Of a stretch of DNA of 20,108 bases, positions 1-9,327 are shown one piece after another. This stretch comes from Basidiobolus ranarum (Eukaryota > Basidiobolomycota > Basidiobolomycetes > Basidiobolales), in contig JASJQH010007109.1 in NCBI GenBank assembly GCA_040143965.1, forward strand, positions 1-20,108, read 5' to 3'. Positions within the stretch are counted from its first letter, which is position 1. Every line of letters starts with the position of its first letter. A model generated the notes under the pieces. It was given only the letters and a program-made list of their open reading frames with translations. It had not been told where the DNA came from and did not search any database. Made by a program: the position numbers and the translations under genes.

Positions 1-375
1 GAAACAGTAAAAGCCGTAAATTCTCTTCGAGAACAACTTCGTTATTATGCTATTGCTGAAATCGCTGGACGTCCTTTTCTGGTAACTAAAAATGATGTGG
101 TTGTAGTAGATCATATGAAGGAAGTTCAGTTAGGAGATGTCTTAAAATTGAACAGAGTTCGGGAACTTGGCTCCAAAGACTATACTATTCAAGGAAAGCC
201 TTATGTATCTCAAGATTTTTACAGTGTTCGTGCTACAGTTATTGAGCAACCTAAAGGAAAGCAAATTGAAATCATTAAAAAGAAGAGAAGAAAGGGTTAT
301 CAACGCCGACTTACTCATAGACAACCATATACTGTTCTCAGAATTTCCGAGGTGGATGTTAATAAATTGGAGTAA
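1..375 (+). CDS. Mitochondrial large-subunit ribosomal protein bL21m, 3' part
   Basis: This is the 3' end of a gene whose start lies before the window; the frame is open from base 1 to a TAA at 373-375, giving 124 residues. The sequence follows the bL21 pattern: a first strand YYAIAEIAGRPFLVTKND, then VGD-like VQLGDVLKLNRV, a GSKDYTIQGKPYV loop, VRATVIEQPKGKQIEIIKKKRRKGYQRR and a final LTHRQPYTVLRISEV. The basic KKKRRKGYQRRLTHRQ stretch is the rRNA-binding part of bL21 proteins. Known role of the family: a component of the 50S-type (mitochondrial in fungi) large ribosomal subunit that contacts 23S-type rRNA. A mitochondrial targeting peptide would be expected in the missing 5' exon(s). No intron is seen in the visible part. 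The assignment rests on motif recognition; only the missing N-terminus leaves doubt about mitochondrial rather than other location. Confidence 0.9.
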   Translation, partial: ETVKAVNSLREQLRYYAIAEIAGRPFLVTKNDVVVVDHMKEVQLGDVLKLNRVRELGSKDYTIQGKPYVSQDFYSVRATVIEQPKGKQIEIIKKKRRKGYQRRLTHRQPYTVLRISEVDVNKLE

Positions 376-551
376 ATGCCCTTCATAATATGCAAATTCG
401 ATTATTAATTATTGATCCGTTCCTCTACTTGCACACTTTATATCTTAAAAAATATGAATTCCTAGTTCCTTTGCTTAGAGGTTAACTTAGCCTTATTTTT
501 ACAAACGCAGTGGACTTATCCATAGTCTTTTATCGTGCTCTTTGCGTATGT
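376..551. other. Spacer after bL21m
   Basis: Non-coding DNA between the bL21m stop and the minus-strand CRC gene relic, so the two would have been convergent. I see no clear polyadenylation hexamer and no other feature. Confidence 0.4.
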
Positions 552-1239
552 TTATTGTATCATGCCATTGTTTACCGATATTTGCTTTAAAACGGCGTAA
601 AGCTGTTGCATCATTACCGAAGAAACTAACGGCTCACTTATAGTGCCATCAAAAGGACTGATGCATTCAGACGCCAGTGATGAATGTGAGAGCGCTTGTA
701 GCTCGCTATAAATAGAGTTCATATCCATTTGCATTTGGCATGGTATATTTATCAATGGTGCGACTGCCACATTTTTGAGCGCTTGGCTTTATCTCTTCAT
801 TGATAATAACATAATCTAGTTAATGTCTATATATAGCAACACTCCAGACATTCTTACAATTGCATGATTGACCCATTTCAATACACTCACACCACAAATA
901 AAAAACCAGTTATAGCAGCCTCTCCTTTTAATATTGAGTAAAGTTTGCTAGCAATATTACCAGAACAATACTCTTCTTACACTGAGTTCTCTTAAGCGTA
1001 CTCTGGGACTTTGATCAATCTTGACGCAGGATTAATATTAGTCTTCATTCTAGGAGATCTTGTATATCTTCAGCTAAGTAAATGAAGTTTAACGTTCAGC
1101 CTACGACCAAAAGATCTAAACGGCGAATTACCATGTTGATATAGATTCTATTCTTATTGAGCTACTGCATATCATAATGGCAGTTTATGCATTTACTGCT
1201 AATCAGCTGGGTGTTCTCAGTTGTGTACAAATAAACCGG
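552..1239 (-). pseudogene. Broken CRC-domain (tesmin/TSO1/LIN54-like) gene
   Basis: Read on the minus strand, pieces of a cysteine-rich CRC domain appear in the right order. At about 1239-1170 LYTTENTQLISSKCINCHYD resembles the end of a first CXC repeat (LYCxCF..G..C..KCxNC). At about 1075-995 EDIQDLLE followed by NPASRLIKV resembles the conserved linker (LLERNPxAFxPKV). At 990-961 RTQCKKSIVL resembles the CxCKKSxCL start of the second repeat, followed by GTAATATT, a possible intron start. At 900-841 YLWCECIEMGQSCNCKN resembles YCECF..G..CNCKN. A 72-codon open frame (770-552) ending in a stop would be the C-terminal tail. Stops, frame changes between these pieces and several lost cysteines make it a pseudogene. 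CRC proteins are DNA-binding subunits of DREAM-type complexes or related regulators. Open minus-strand stretches near 1380-1560 and 1638-1844 may be its N-terminal part. No single piece is decisive; the ordered set is. Confidence 0.55.
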
Positions 1240-2019
1240 TAGTAATTAAAAGTTTATAATTTGTAAAGAAGAGTATAGCTAATCGTAAACCTCTTTCGAA
1301 ATGTGATTTAGAGTGTGGCTACACGTAAATCAGTTAGTTATTGGAGATCTTCCGCCTAGATATTGCCCTACAACTTTACTAAATCAAGACTGTCCGAGAG
1401 CACCTAATACAGCAGGACTTTTATTTGAGTTGCGACTTGATACGTATTGATTGAGAAACTAACACAAATCCCAAAATACTGTGTTTGTTCCTTTAGACCA
1501 GGGGTTGTCAAACTCTGCCCATGATAATTGTTTAAATTCAGCTGGGAAACACCGTCTCAAAGGTCAACTCAAGACTCGCTAAGATCATACAATAATATGT
1601 AAAAAACCAAAGCCTAGTTCAGCTCAGGTGAAGAATTTCATAGTTTAGCTACTACCAATTGTAATATTCCATTGAAAGCTAGCCCTTCAGTGGTTAGCTT
1701 TTGCATGCACAAGAAAATCATTAAGCTGAGAATCGCCGTACTATGTTGATGACAACTATGAATCTCTGTATATTCCATCTGGCTCATGTATGTGTTTCCT
1801 AAAGCGGAAAAAGAGACCTGTGACACCCCTTTAAACTCCACCAACCAGGCAAGGTAAATCTGGCATATTAATGGTATATAGATGTATGTGCAAGATTAAC
1901 AAAACATGCTTAATCTTGTAATACCCAAGCACTCATGCGCTTTTAACCATTCAATGAGTGTGATGCACCACGTCCTTCGCCCATGCTTTCTATTCAAATT
2001 AGTTTAGTCAATTTAAAGT
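1240..2019. other. Intergenic, possible N-terminal part of the CRC relic
   Basis: No intact gene. On the minus strand 1844-1638 is open for 68 codons, and a second open stretch of over 40 codons lies near 1556-1410 (it reads VSQLNLNNYHGQSL...). Both have the low-complexity look of a disordered N-terminal region and lie upstream of the CRC relic in the same orientation. I could not tie them to a family. Confidence 0.25.
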
Positions 2020-2041
2020 CAGATGAATATACATTCATCTG
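2020..2041. repeat. Perfect short palindrome
   Basis: CAGATGAAT, four bases, then ATTCATCTG: two perfect 9-base arms able to form a hairpin. It lies between the CRC relic and the Tc1/mariner relic. It could be part of a transposon end, a transcription-factor dyad, or chance in AT-rich DNA. Confidence 0.45.
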
Positions 2042-2347
2042 AATTCCAGTGCTAAGCCCAAATCGTCATTCTGATAAACCAACTGATATCAATTGATCAG
2101 ATTCATTGATATTGAGTTATATACTGGCTGCTTACATGCATACTACTAGTTCATCCAGGCTCACTGGTATACATCATTTTGTTTTTGGAGAGTCAGGTCA
2201 ATGCTAACAAGTCTACCTAACCGGAAATTCAGCACCACTTTCTGGACAATAGGATGTTTTCTGATAGCCAAGTATACTTCGCAAGAATATAGACAGTTCG
2301 TGGTTTCCGGTCGTAATCCAGAAAAATAGAACACTTTGCATTTATTT

Positions 2348-2760
2348 TGGGGATTGTATTCTACTTAAAATCTCATTGATGCCCAGACTTATCATCTTCT
2401 TTATAATAGACTGTCCCTGTTGTTTCGTACTCAACAACAAGTAAAATCCTGGCTACACTTCTTATGTTACATACTCTAAATGGCCCTATATGAAGCAACA
2501 ATCGCCAAACCCCCTAGTGTTTGCTGCAAGAAAACATTGGTAAACTCTTGGTCAAATGGAACAATTTCCAAAACAGCTCCTCATAATCACTAAATTGCTA
2601 CCTTTGTGGTATTTTACCGAATAATCTGATGTGGGAATGAATCTCCTCTTTGGGGGCACTGTGCATTGGATGGTAGATTAGGTTGCATGTTAGTTTAAGT
2701 TGTGTAAGGTAGTTTTGGTTTCCGACACTTCCCTGTATTTTGAGAATGCAATACATTATG
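2348..2760 (-). mobile_element. Decayed Tc1/mariner-type transposase
   Basis: On the minus strand, in order: NVLHSQNT (about 2757-2734), matching the VLFSDET block that carries the first catalytic Asp; VKYHKGSNLVIMRSCF (2617 downward), matching the VKxGGGSxMVWGCF block; FDQEFTNVFLQQTL (2556-2515), matching the MDxExYxxILxxNL block; and KKMISLGINEILSRIQSP (about 2401-2348), matching KKWFxxxGIEVLxWPxQSPDLNPIE. The blocks lie in different frames with stops between them, so the gene is dead; the Asp of SDE and the D of SPDLNPIE are not preserved. A further open segment (about 2366-2176, containing KVFYFSGLRPETTN) continues downstream in another frame. Terminal inverted repeats were not found with confidence. 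Family members are cut-and-paste DNA transposons that insert at TA. Identification is by block order and is moderately secure. Confidence 0.55.
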
Positions 2761-3511
2761 CATTTTCACTAGCTGCATAGAGACCACCAATTGTCTATGA
2801 TATAATTCCCTGATTTGGGCAAATAGATGTAGTTCTTCCGAGACTTCTGCCAAGAGTCAAATCAACCTTACTTGGATGCTGGTGGATAGCCGCAGTAGAT
2901 TCACTAAAAGCCACGGTGATTTCAGTAACACCGAGACTCTAATGCTTGCACCAATTCCAGCCATGACAATATTGACTTGGATTCACAATTGAACTAGCAG
3001 CATCTCCTTGTCAAGTGAGTACATCTCTGGAAGTAAATGAACAGCTGTTTCTAGCCCTGGTAATGTGTTGGTGGACTGGTGCCAGCTGCAGTATATATCA
3101 CTATCTGAGATTTGATTTAGGATACGATAAGGTAATCTATTTTTGGACACCATCATATTGAGCGTTCATGTGAGACATCAGCTGATGTGTCTCTGGAATA
3201 ACCTGCTGTACGAATCAAAATCCTACCGAAATACATTAAACATGCATATTTTCGCCGGTTGGTAATAACCTTTCTTTGCCATAATAATCCTTATTTGGAC
3301 CAGGTTCCTCTATGAGAATGATCTGTTACTGGTATCAATGATCTTGGATCTCAATCACTACCTCTACAGATCACACTGCAGCCAATAGCGATACGTTAAT
3401 CTATCCATTTCTTGTCACCCTTTTCATTCAGTTTACATAAAGCGTGCTACCTCTCTCTTAGTTGTTCACCAAACGGTCCACTCACTTTTTCTGCGATTTA
3501 GTGAAGCTAGT
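2761..3511. other. Intergenic, F-box promoter side
   Basis: No intact gene. The minus strand has several interrupted protein-like runs (for example PGLETAVHLLPEMYSLDKEM near 3063-3004 and EITVAFSESTAAIHQHPSKV near 2921-2862) that might be the N-terminal half of the Tc1/mariner relic or another relic. The last 100 bases before 3512 are pyrimidine-rich (CTACCTCTCTCTTAG), as is common just upstream of fungal transcription and translation starts. Confidence 0.3.
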
Positions 3512-4249
3512 ATGAGTGCCTTTAGACGATCTAAATCTTTTCAGCGCTCTCTGCTTCTATCACTCCCTGTTGATATTCAAATTCTTATCTTTCAAATGCT
3601 AGATCCCTCTACTCTACTTAGCCTCGTTAAGGTGTCTCCTATTATATGGCAAGTGGCCTACAAAGTGTTTCAGCATCGTGTGGCTATAGCCCCACTACGA
3701 GTTTCTCTAATATTTCATCAAGCTAATTCTTGGCGTTTCTCGGCTGAATTCGAATGCACCTCTTGCAATCCTACAACCGCAGACCTACTCTTTCGGCCTT
3801 CACAGAGAGTATCAGTTCGCTACTTCCATAATTCCAACAAAGACACACTCTTACCGTATAAAAATGGGAATCAAGAATTTATTACACCCAACTTGTTAAA
3901 AGAGTCGAAGCGACATGTGAAGATTACTGCCGAGGATTCATTATCTGTACAGCCGAAGTCTACTCGGACACCTGCTTGGAAATTAACGTATATGGTCACC
4001 AAGAAAGCATTTATTTCTTTTGTTCCCAGGATTTGTATTGGTGGTCAGTGGTTGACACCTAAAGAATTTGTTTGTTCTCCGCAATATTTTTTCAAACAAA
4101 AGCGAGACATGACTAGTTTTTTGCAAAGTCAACCGAAAAGGCTTTTACAAAAGTTGTTAAAGGGTTCTTCAGGAAAGGCCTATCATAAGGAATACCAGGG
4201 CTCACATACTATGCTAGGAGTTTGCTCACGCAATGTACGACAATTGTAA
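3512..4249 (+). CDS. F-box protein, intronless
   Basis: A single 245-codon open frame with ATG at 3512 and TAA at 4247-4249. Residues about 13-50 form an F-box: SLPVDIQILIFQMLDPSTLL, then SLVKVSPIIWQVAYKVF, with the usual LP..I...I...L....L..L..V....... pattern. F-box proteins bind SKP1 and bring substrates to SCF ubiquitin ligases. The remaining ~190 residues contain no leucine-rich or WD repeats that I can see; there is an aromatic, beta-like segment (WRFSAEFECTSC, ISFVPRICIGGQWLTPKEF) and a basic C-terminal part (KQKRD..., KRLLQKLLKG). The substrate is therefore unknown. It has no intron, unlike its neighbours. A pyrimidine-rich tract lies upstream and AATAAA lies 280 bases downstream. Confident as a gene and for the F-box; not for a specific role. 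Confidence 0.8.
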   Translation: MSAFRRSKSFQRSLLLSLPVDIQILIFQMLDPSTLLSLVKVSPIIWQVAYKVFQHRVAIAPLRVSLIFHQANSWRFSAEFECTSCNPTTADLLFRPSQRVSVRYFHNSNKDTLLPYKNGNQEFITPNLLKESKRHVKITAEDSLSVQPKSTRTPAWKLTYMVTKKAFISFVPRICIGGQWLTPKEFVCSPQYFFKQKRDMTSFLQSQPKRLLQKLLKGSSGKAYHKEYQGSHTMLGVCSRNVRQL

Positions 4250-4528
4250 CATTTCGCTAATTCTGCCGTTTAACTACTCTCAACTACTCCCAAGACAACC
4301 GCGTCTGATTGTCTATAGTAATACCTTTACATTGGTACCATAACTGTTCATTTTGTTGAATTGTTACTGCTGCACACTTTCAAACCTCACTATATTTCTT
4401 CTCGCTGCTAAACACCTTCCAAACAAGACACCTTTTTTTGAACCACTTTTGTATAGAATTCATTCGTAACCTCCATTCTGCACTCGTATTCTCACTTTCA
4501 GTTTTTTCTTCGTGTGCATTACATGTAC

Positions 4529-4534
4529 AATAAA
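4529..4534 (+). terminator. Possible polyadenylation signal of the F-box gene
   Basis: AATAAA in the context TGTACAATAAAATCC, 280 bases after the F-box stop codon and preceded by T-rich DNA. Position and strand fit a 3' end signal; there is no direct evidence of use. Confidence 0.4.
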
Positions 4535-5584
4535 ATCCACACCACCGGTATTTATTTTACTTGTTAGCTACTTCATTCTTAGCAATGCTTATGTGACCTG
4601 AAATGGAAATATTGAAGCACTCAGATCCATTTGGGTATCAAGAGCAGATGTGACTATTCATGGGTGCATGTTTCCCGTTCATAGCTCAGAATTTTCAGGA
4701 CAGCTCAGATTAGGCTGGAGTTGTCTAAATGAAACTTCGTAGTGAATTGCCTCAGTGTCGCATATGTCGAAAGTACTAAATTTAAGCATATTATGTGACT
4801 AACAATTGGTATTTAGAGTTGCGGCGCAGTGGCGATGATGAGATAATCCCGGTTTTCTCCTGATCATGCTCCATAATTTTAAGGTTTTATCTTTATGGCC
4901 ATTCGTTTTAGATTCAAGTTAATGACTATTACTTAATGCTCTGATTGGATATCCTTTTATGTTTGATATAGCAGATAGGAGCCCTCATCAGCGCCCATTC
5001 CCGGTTCCCTGTACACCATCCACTGGCCATATTAAATGGAGGCTGATCGTTCAAATAATCCACATCATCATCTCGTGCGGTATTCTTGATAATACAATCA
5101 CTGATCAGTTGATAGTAAAGCGGTGGATATATTGCCAGATACTTTGCCATTGGCAGCTCAGTTATTGGGCAGTGATTTAAGGTTGATTTTCCACCTTTTC
5201 GAGAGTAGATTCCCGATAATTCTCTTGAGCCACCTTAACAAGTATTCGGTAAATTCCAAATGTCTTTGCTAGCTAAGCATGGCATGTAGATGGTCTTTGA
5301 GTGGTACAAATACTACCTATATGAAGTAGTCCAAGTCACTCCAACTCAATGCCCAGACCACTCAATATTCATGATTCATGAGTCTAGACGGTGTAACCTA
5401 GTCAAGGTGAAAAAATCCATCAAGTTTATATTTTCCGAATTTCCCTTATGTGAAAGTCACGGATCGACTAAACTTCACTCCTTGCTATCTAACCAAATCC
5501 TATTATTTACCCATTTTTTTGTAATTACTATTCTTATCGAGTAACCATTTTCCAATAAACAAACCAGTACTACCTTCTTCGAAA
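4535..5584. other. Intergenic between F-box and JmjC genes
   Basis: No gene recognised. The minus strand is open from 5150 to 4929 (73 codons), with a protein-like composition (YPPLYYQLISDCIIKNTARD, DYLNDQPPFNMASGWCTGN) but no family I know. The plus strand also reads through much of the same stretch, so one of the two is a shadow. A plus-strand run at 5290-5544 (84 codons) ends just before the JmjC start and is more likely its 5' leader region than a gene. The A-box-like sequence near 4820 is discussed under rejected items. Confidence 0.3.
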
Positions 5585-8500
5585 ATGAACTCTGTAAATC
5601 CTTGCGGAACTGACCGCATGGATGAAACTCTTGCGTTGCTTGACTATGATAAGTTAATCAATTTGCCCGATTCCGCTTTTATCCCAACACCTCGCATAAA
5701 TATTACCTCACTTAGTCAAGAAGAATTAATTGCCAAAGTTGAAAGTATCGTCGTTCAGCAAGGGATTCCCCTTATAATAGAAAATGTTGTCCAAGGTCAC
5801 AAGTGGGATCAAGAACTTCTGTCACCTGAATGGCTTTATAAAAATTATCATGATATGGGTCAGTCATTTAACTTTTATCGAGTAGTAGATTGAAATCGGT
5901 TTACTTATATAAATTGAACCTAATCCATTCATCTCGGTAGAGATGGCGCCTAGAGATATGGCAACAAAAGAAGATCTTCAAGATTGGACATTAGGAAAAT
6001 ACTTGGATTACGTTGCAGAAAACAATAAAGAATCCAACCCTCAAAAGCTTTATGGAAAAGACGTTGATTGTCCTTCAGAGTGGTCAGATTATGTCGCTAA
6101 ACAATTACCCTCATATTTCGCATATAAAGGTCCGAATGATGTCATGCGTAAGTACCCCACTTATTGCTATTCTTGTGAAGCAACTTTCATTTACGCTTTC
6201 AGCATCAAATCTTTCATAGCCTATCTTGAAGAAGATTTACAACCTGATAATCTTATGATGTACCTTGGAATTGGTCAAACTTGGTAATCTGATTTTTTTA
6301 AGCTTCCATAATATCGGTAAAACTAATACTAGTATTTTAATAACGAAGGACACCTGGCCACGCGGATATTTGCGCTTCTCACGGTCACAACATTATGGTT
6401 TCTGCAGAGCCAGGTGAATTTTCTATTTATACTTAGTGACTGTAATGATATTCTAATCCGTACGATTGCTAGATTCTTCGGCATTCTGGTTTATGGCAAA
6501 AACATCTGACAAGATCAACGCAGCTGCACTATGGTCTAAACATGCTTCTGGTGTTGCTTCCATCGATTCGGATAATTACTTTTGCCCCGTTAGTGATCTT
6601 GCCAAAGCTGACTTCCCTGTCTATGTAGTGGAGCAAAAGCTTGGAGATTTCGTTTTGGTAATGTTATATTCGTTTTTCCATTGATAAATCTAATTTGTAG
6701 TTTGAGGAAACTAAGCAGTTATATACTTTAGGTTCCTATGGAGTCAGCGCATCAAGTCATCAATAAGGTTTGTATTTAAGAGATCACAATTATCATTGAT
6801 AACAAGTGGCTTAATATGCTCGTACATCTCCCCAGGGAGGCTTGAACATTAAAGTATCCTGGAATCGATCTACTGCTACATCTATACGCTTTTGCTTTGA
6901 TCATGTGCTACCTCTTTGGCGAAGGTATCTCTTAGATTGTTTTCTTTTATCCGTGTGATACTAATACCTCCACCTTCACACCAATAATATAGCATTCTCA
7001 AGCCTGAGGTATATCGTATTAGAGCTATGACACAGGCCACGATGATTGCATGGGCAACTAAAATAAGCAATAACGCAGAGTCCCTTTTAAAACTTCCGAA
7101 AGAGGAGTTACATCGATTTCTAGATGATTATAAGATAATTTTAAGCGTCTTCAAAGATATGTTAACTGATGATTGGATTGAGGAGCGTCCCGATGGACTT
7201 GAGTATCCTCCCGAAATATCACCAGATAAGTTACAACATTCTAGAGTTTGTGATTTTTGCAAAGCCGACATTTGGAATCGATGGTTTTATTGTCGTCAAT
7301 GTAAAGATAATCCGGATACCCAGATCGATGAAGAGGACTATTCGGGCTATGACATCTGTAGCAAATGTTACTCTGAAGAACGTACGTGCGTTCACTCACA
7401 CAACATGGTTTTCATTGAGCATTCATCTATAAAACGTTGTATAACGCAATACACTGAAGCAATTGAAGCATTCAATAACTTCATACAAGGCCATGAATCT
7501 GGTTATTCCTCAGAAATACTTGACTTTGATTTCCCATTGTTAGTAACGGTCTTTTCTCTGAAGATAAATGAGTAACTTCATTAATATTTCTCTAAATTCA
7601 GGGATTTGAAAGGAGATAAAGTATCATATATGACTATTGCATATAATATGTACAGCTGCCGTAAAAAGGTTCGTATGGTATATCATGATTGTCCAGGATA
7701 TTCATTTAACCTATTCTCCACTTATTGTCTTAGAAAGAAGCACCGGTCTATTGCCATCAATGTAAAGCTTTAAAAAACACCACTTCTATGATTTGGTGTG
7801 GTTGTGGAACTAAATATTGTGGTCAATGTTACTACAATCGGTATCGCGAAAATGTCTATGAACATATGCGAAATAGGAAATGGAAATGTAAGAAATGCTT
7901 AAAGCAATGCAACTGTGCTCAATGCCTTCGTAAACTTCATAAGACCCATCCAGTCATGGTGGATACCTCTGAATCCAAAGATATATCAAGTACTGAAAGT
8001 CATTCGACTCTTGGAAACTCCGGAAAACCAATCTATCCAGAAATCATGTGCACTTATCCAGGTGATAATCCTAAAAGTGTCGGTAATATTCTTGATGAGC
8101 GTTTTATTGGTCGCCTCAGCCAGCATAATAGAGTTTTGGTACGTTAACAGTTGCATATCTTTACAAGCCAACAAACGATTGATCTAACATGTCACTGTGT
8201 AGGATCTAGAAAATATCATCTCAAAGAGAAAGCGTGCAATTGATCTTATCTTCACCTCAGTAAGCACCCTTGATCTTATATAGTCTCCTTTTGACGATAC
8301 TCAATTCATATTCTTAGCCACGGAAACGGGGGAAATCTGAGTTACGTGACGAAGTTAAAGAAGCTAGGAAAAACATTATTTCTCGTGAATTCGTCAATTT
8401 TCTTAAGCGTCTCGATTATCAAAATACTCTAGAATCCATAACTACCGACATTAAATTGACTCCCGAAACCTCGATCGTCACCCAGATTCAACAATGGAAA

Positions 8501-8635
8501 CTACTTTTGTCTGCTAACCCTAAATTGAGTCAAATCCTCGATGTATTTGAACAAGAAGTAAGCCCGCTTCTAGAGGATCCAACACCAAAGCTGGATACGG
8601 ACCGCATGGAGGTAGATCCTCACGTTGAATTATAA
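5585..8635 (+). CDS. JmjC-domain protein with ZZ-like and 4CXXC_R1 zinc fingers
   Basis: Twelve exons: 5585-5858, 5941-6147, 6220-6283, 6349-6413, 6473-6657, 6732-6767, 6836-6924, 6993-7538, 7602-7668, 7734-8138, 8203-8259, 8318-8635; they sum to 2313 bases, 770 residues. Residues about 90-300 form a JmjC fold: YLEEDLQPDNLMMYLGIGQT, then PGHADICASHGHNIMV and VPMESAHQVINKGGLNIKVSW. The iron ligands HxD...H appear present as H186, D188 and H272, so 2-oxoglutarate-dependent demethylase/hydroxylase activity is plausible. A ZZ-like finger follows (C393, C396, C407, C410, C429, C432, then C439/H441/H443). Next is a zf-4CXXC_R1 domain (C518, C521, WCGCGTKYCGQC, W.CKKCLKQCNCAQC to C575), as in CDCA7 and plant KDM3-type proteins. 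Basic KRKR and PRKRGK stretches near residues 655-670 suggest nuclear import. Likely role: histone demethylation or DNA-targeted chromatin regulation (inference). The least certain joins are the end of exon 1 (GTCAGT chosen over GTAGTA because it restores APRDM...DWTLGKYLDY) and the end of exon 8 (GTTAGT). Confidence 0.88.
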
Positions 8636-9327
8636 GCTATATTTGGTTTGAATCTTGTTAGTGAAGATCCAAAAAAACAATACTACGAAACTATCTTTGA
8701 CAAAGGGCTATACATATAAACTTAAGCTTAAGGAATGAATTGACATATTATTGCTGCCTGTATTCTTCCGTGTATTGATGATAAATTTACATTATCGAGA
8801 TTTCCTGGTTTAACTCAAGTTGCTACCATTTATGTATCTTCTTCACACCATTTATATATGGTCTTGTTTAGGACGCTCTATTTTCTCTAACGATAATGTA
8901 GTATTATATGAGAACGTAGGTCAGTGATTCAAATAACTTGTACTAGGTTTGATTTTCCTTTGTCCATATATACCTGGTTCATGATGTATTGGCAATAAAT
9001 CATCAGGTTACCATCAAGTATCCATCAAAATATAGTTGAGAGGGAGGTTTGGCTCTTTTAGTAAGACATTATTAATCAAATGGTTTGCTCTACTTCTGAT
9101 GAGCAACAAGCAGCACACTACAATATACCTCAGTCTTCGTTTATTAGCGAGTGTCAACGTGTGGCCAACAATGCGCCGAACACAATCAACTAGAGCATCC
9201 TTTTATTGTAAGAGGCGAGCTTGTGTGAATATGGTGATGCCAAACATAATAGAACTGCCAAATGAAAAATCCTTACGTTGCTTCTATAGAAAGAAGTATC
9301 ATTTTTGCTCCATACAATGTTATTTAC
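8636..9327. other. Intergenic after the JmjC gene
   Basis: No intact gene. AATAAA at 8995-9000 could be a distant 3' signal. Two overlapping open runs exist on the plus strand: a 101-codon frame at 9036-9341, and a 37-codon frame from ATG 9080 (MVCSTSDEQQAAHYNIPQSS...). The minus strand near 9300-9240 could be the C-terminal tail of the RRM relic that follows. None was assigned. Confidence 0.3.

Noticed and set aside
4815-4870. tRNA-like A-box (GCGGCGCAGTGGCGATGATGAG) suggesting a tRNA or tRNA-derived SINE
   Set aside because: No matching B-box (GGTTCGAATCC-like) at the right distance and no acceptor or T-arm pairing could be made.
5882-5942. Alternative first intron of the JmjC gene starting at GTAGTA (5882)
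   Set aside because: It needs a different acceptor (5942) and gives NFYRMAPRD, whereas the donor at 5859 keeps the NYHDMEMAPRDM alignment. It remains possible.
6177-6202. Acceptor GCTTTCAG at 6202 in the JmjC gene
   Set aside because: It leads to a stop within a few codons; the acceptor at 6219 restores the conserved PYLEEDLQPDNLMMY of the JmjC domain.
9080-9193. Short frame MVCSTSDEQQAAHYNIPQSS... as a small gene
   Set aside because: Only 37 codons, no recognised family, and it lies opposite the tail of the RRM relic.
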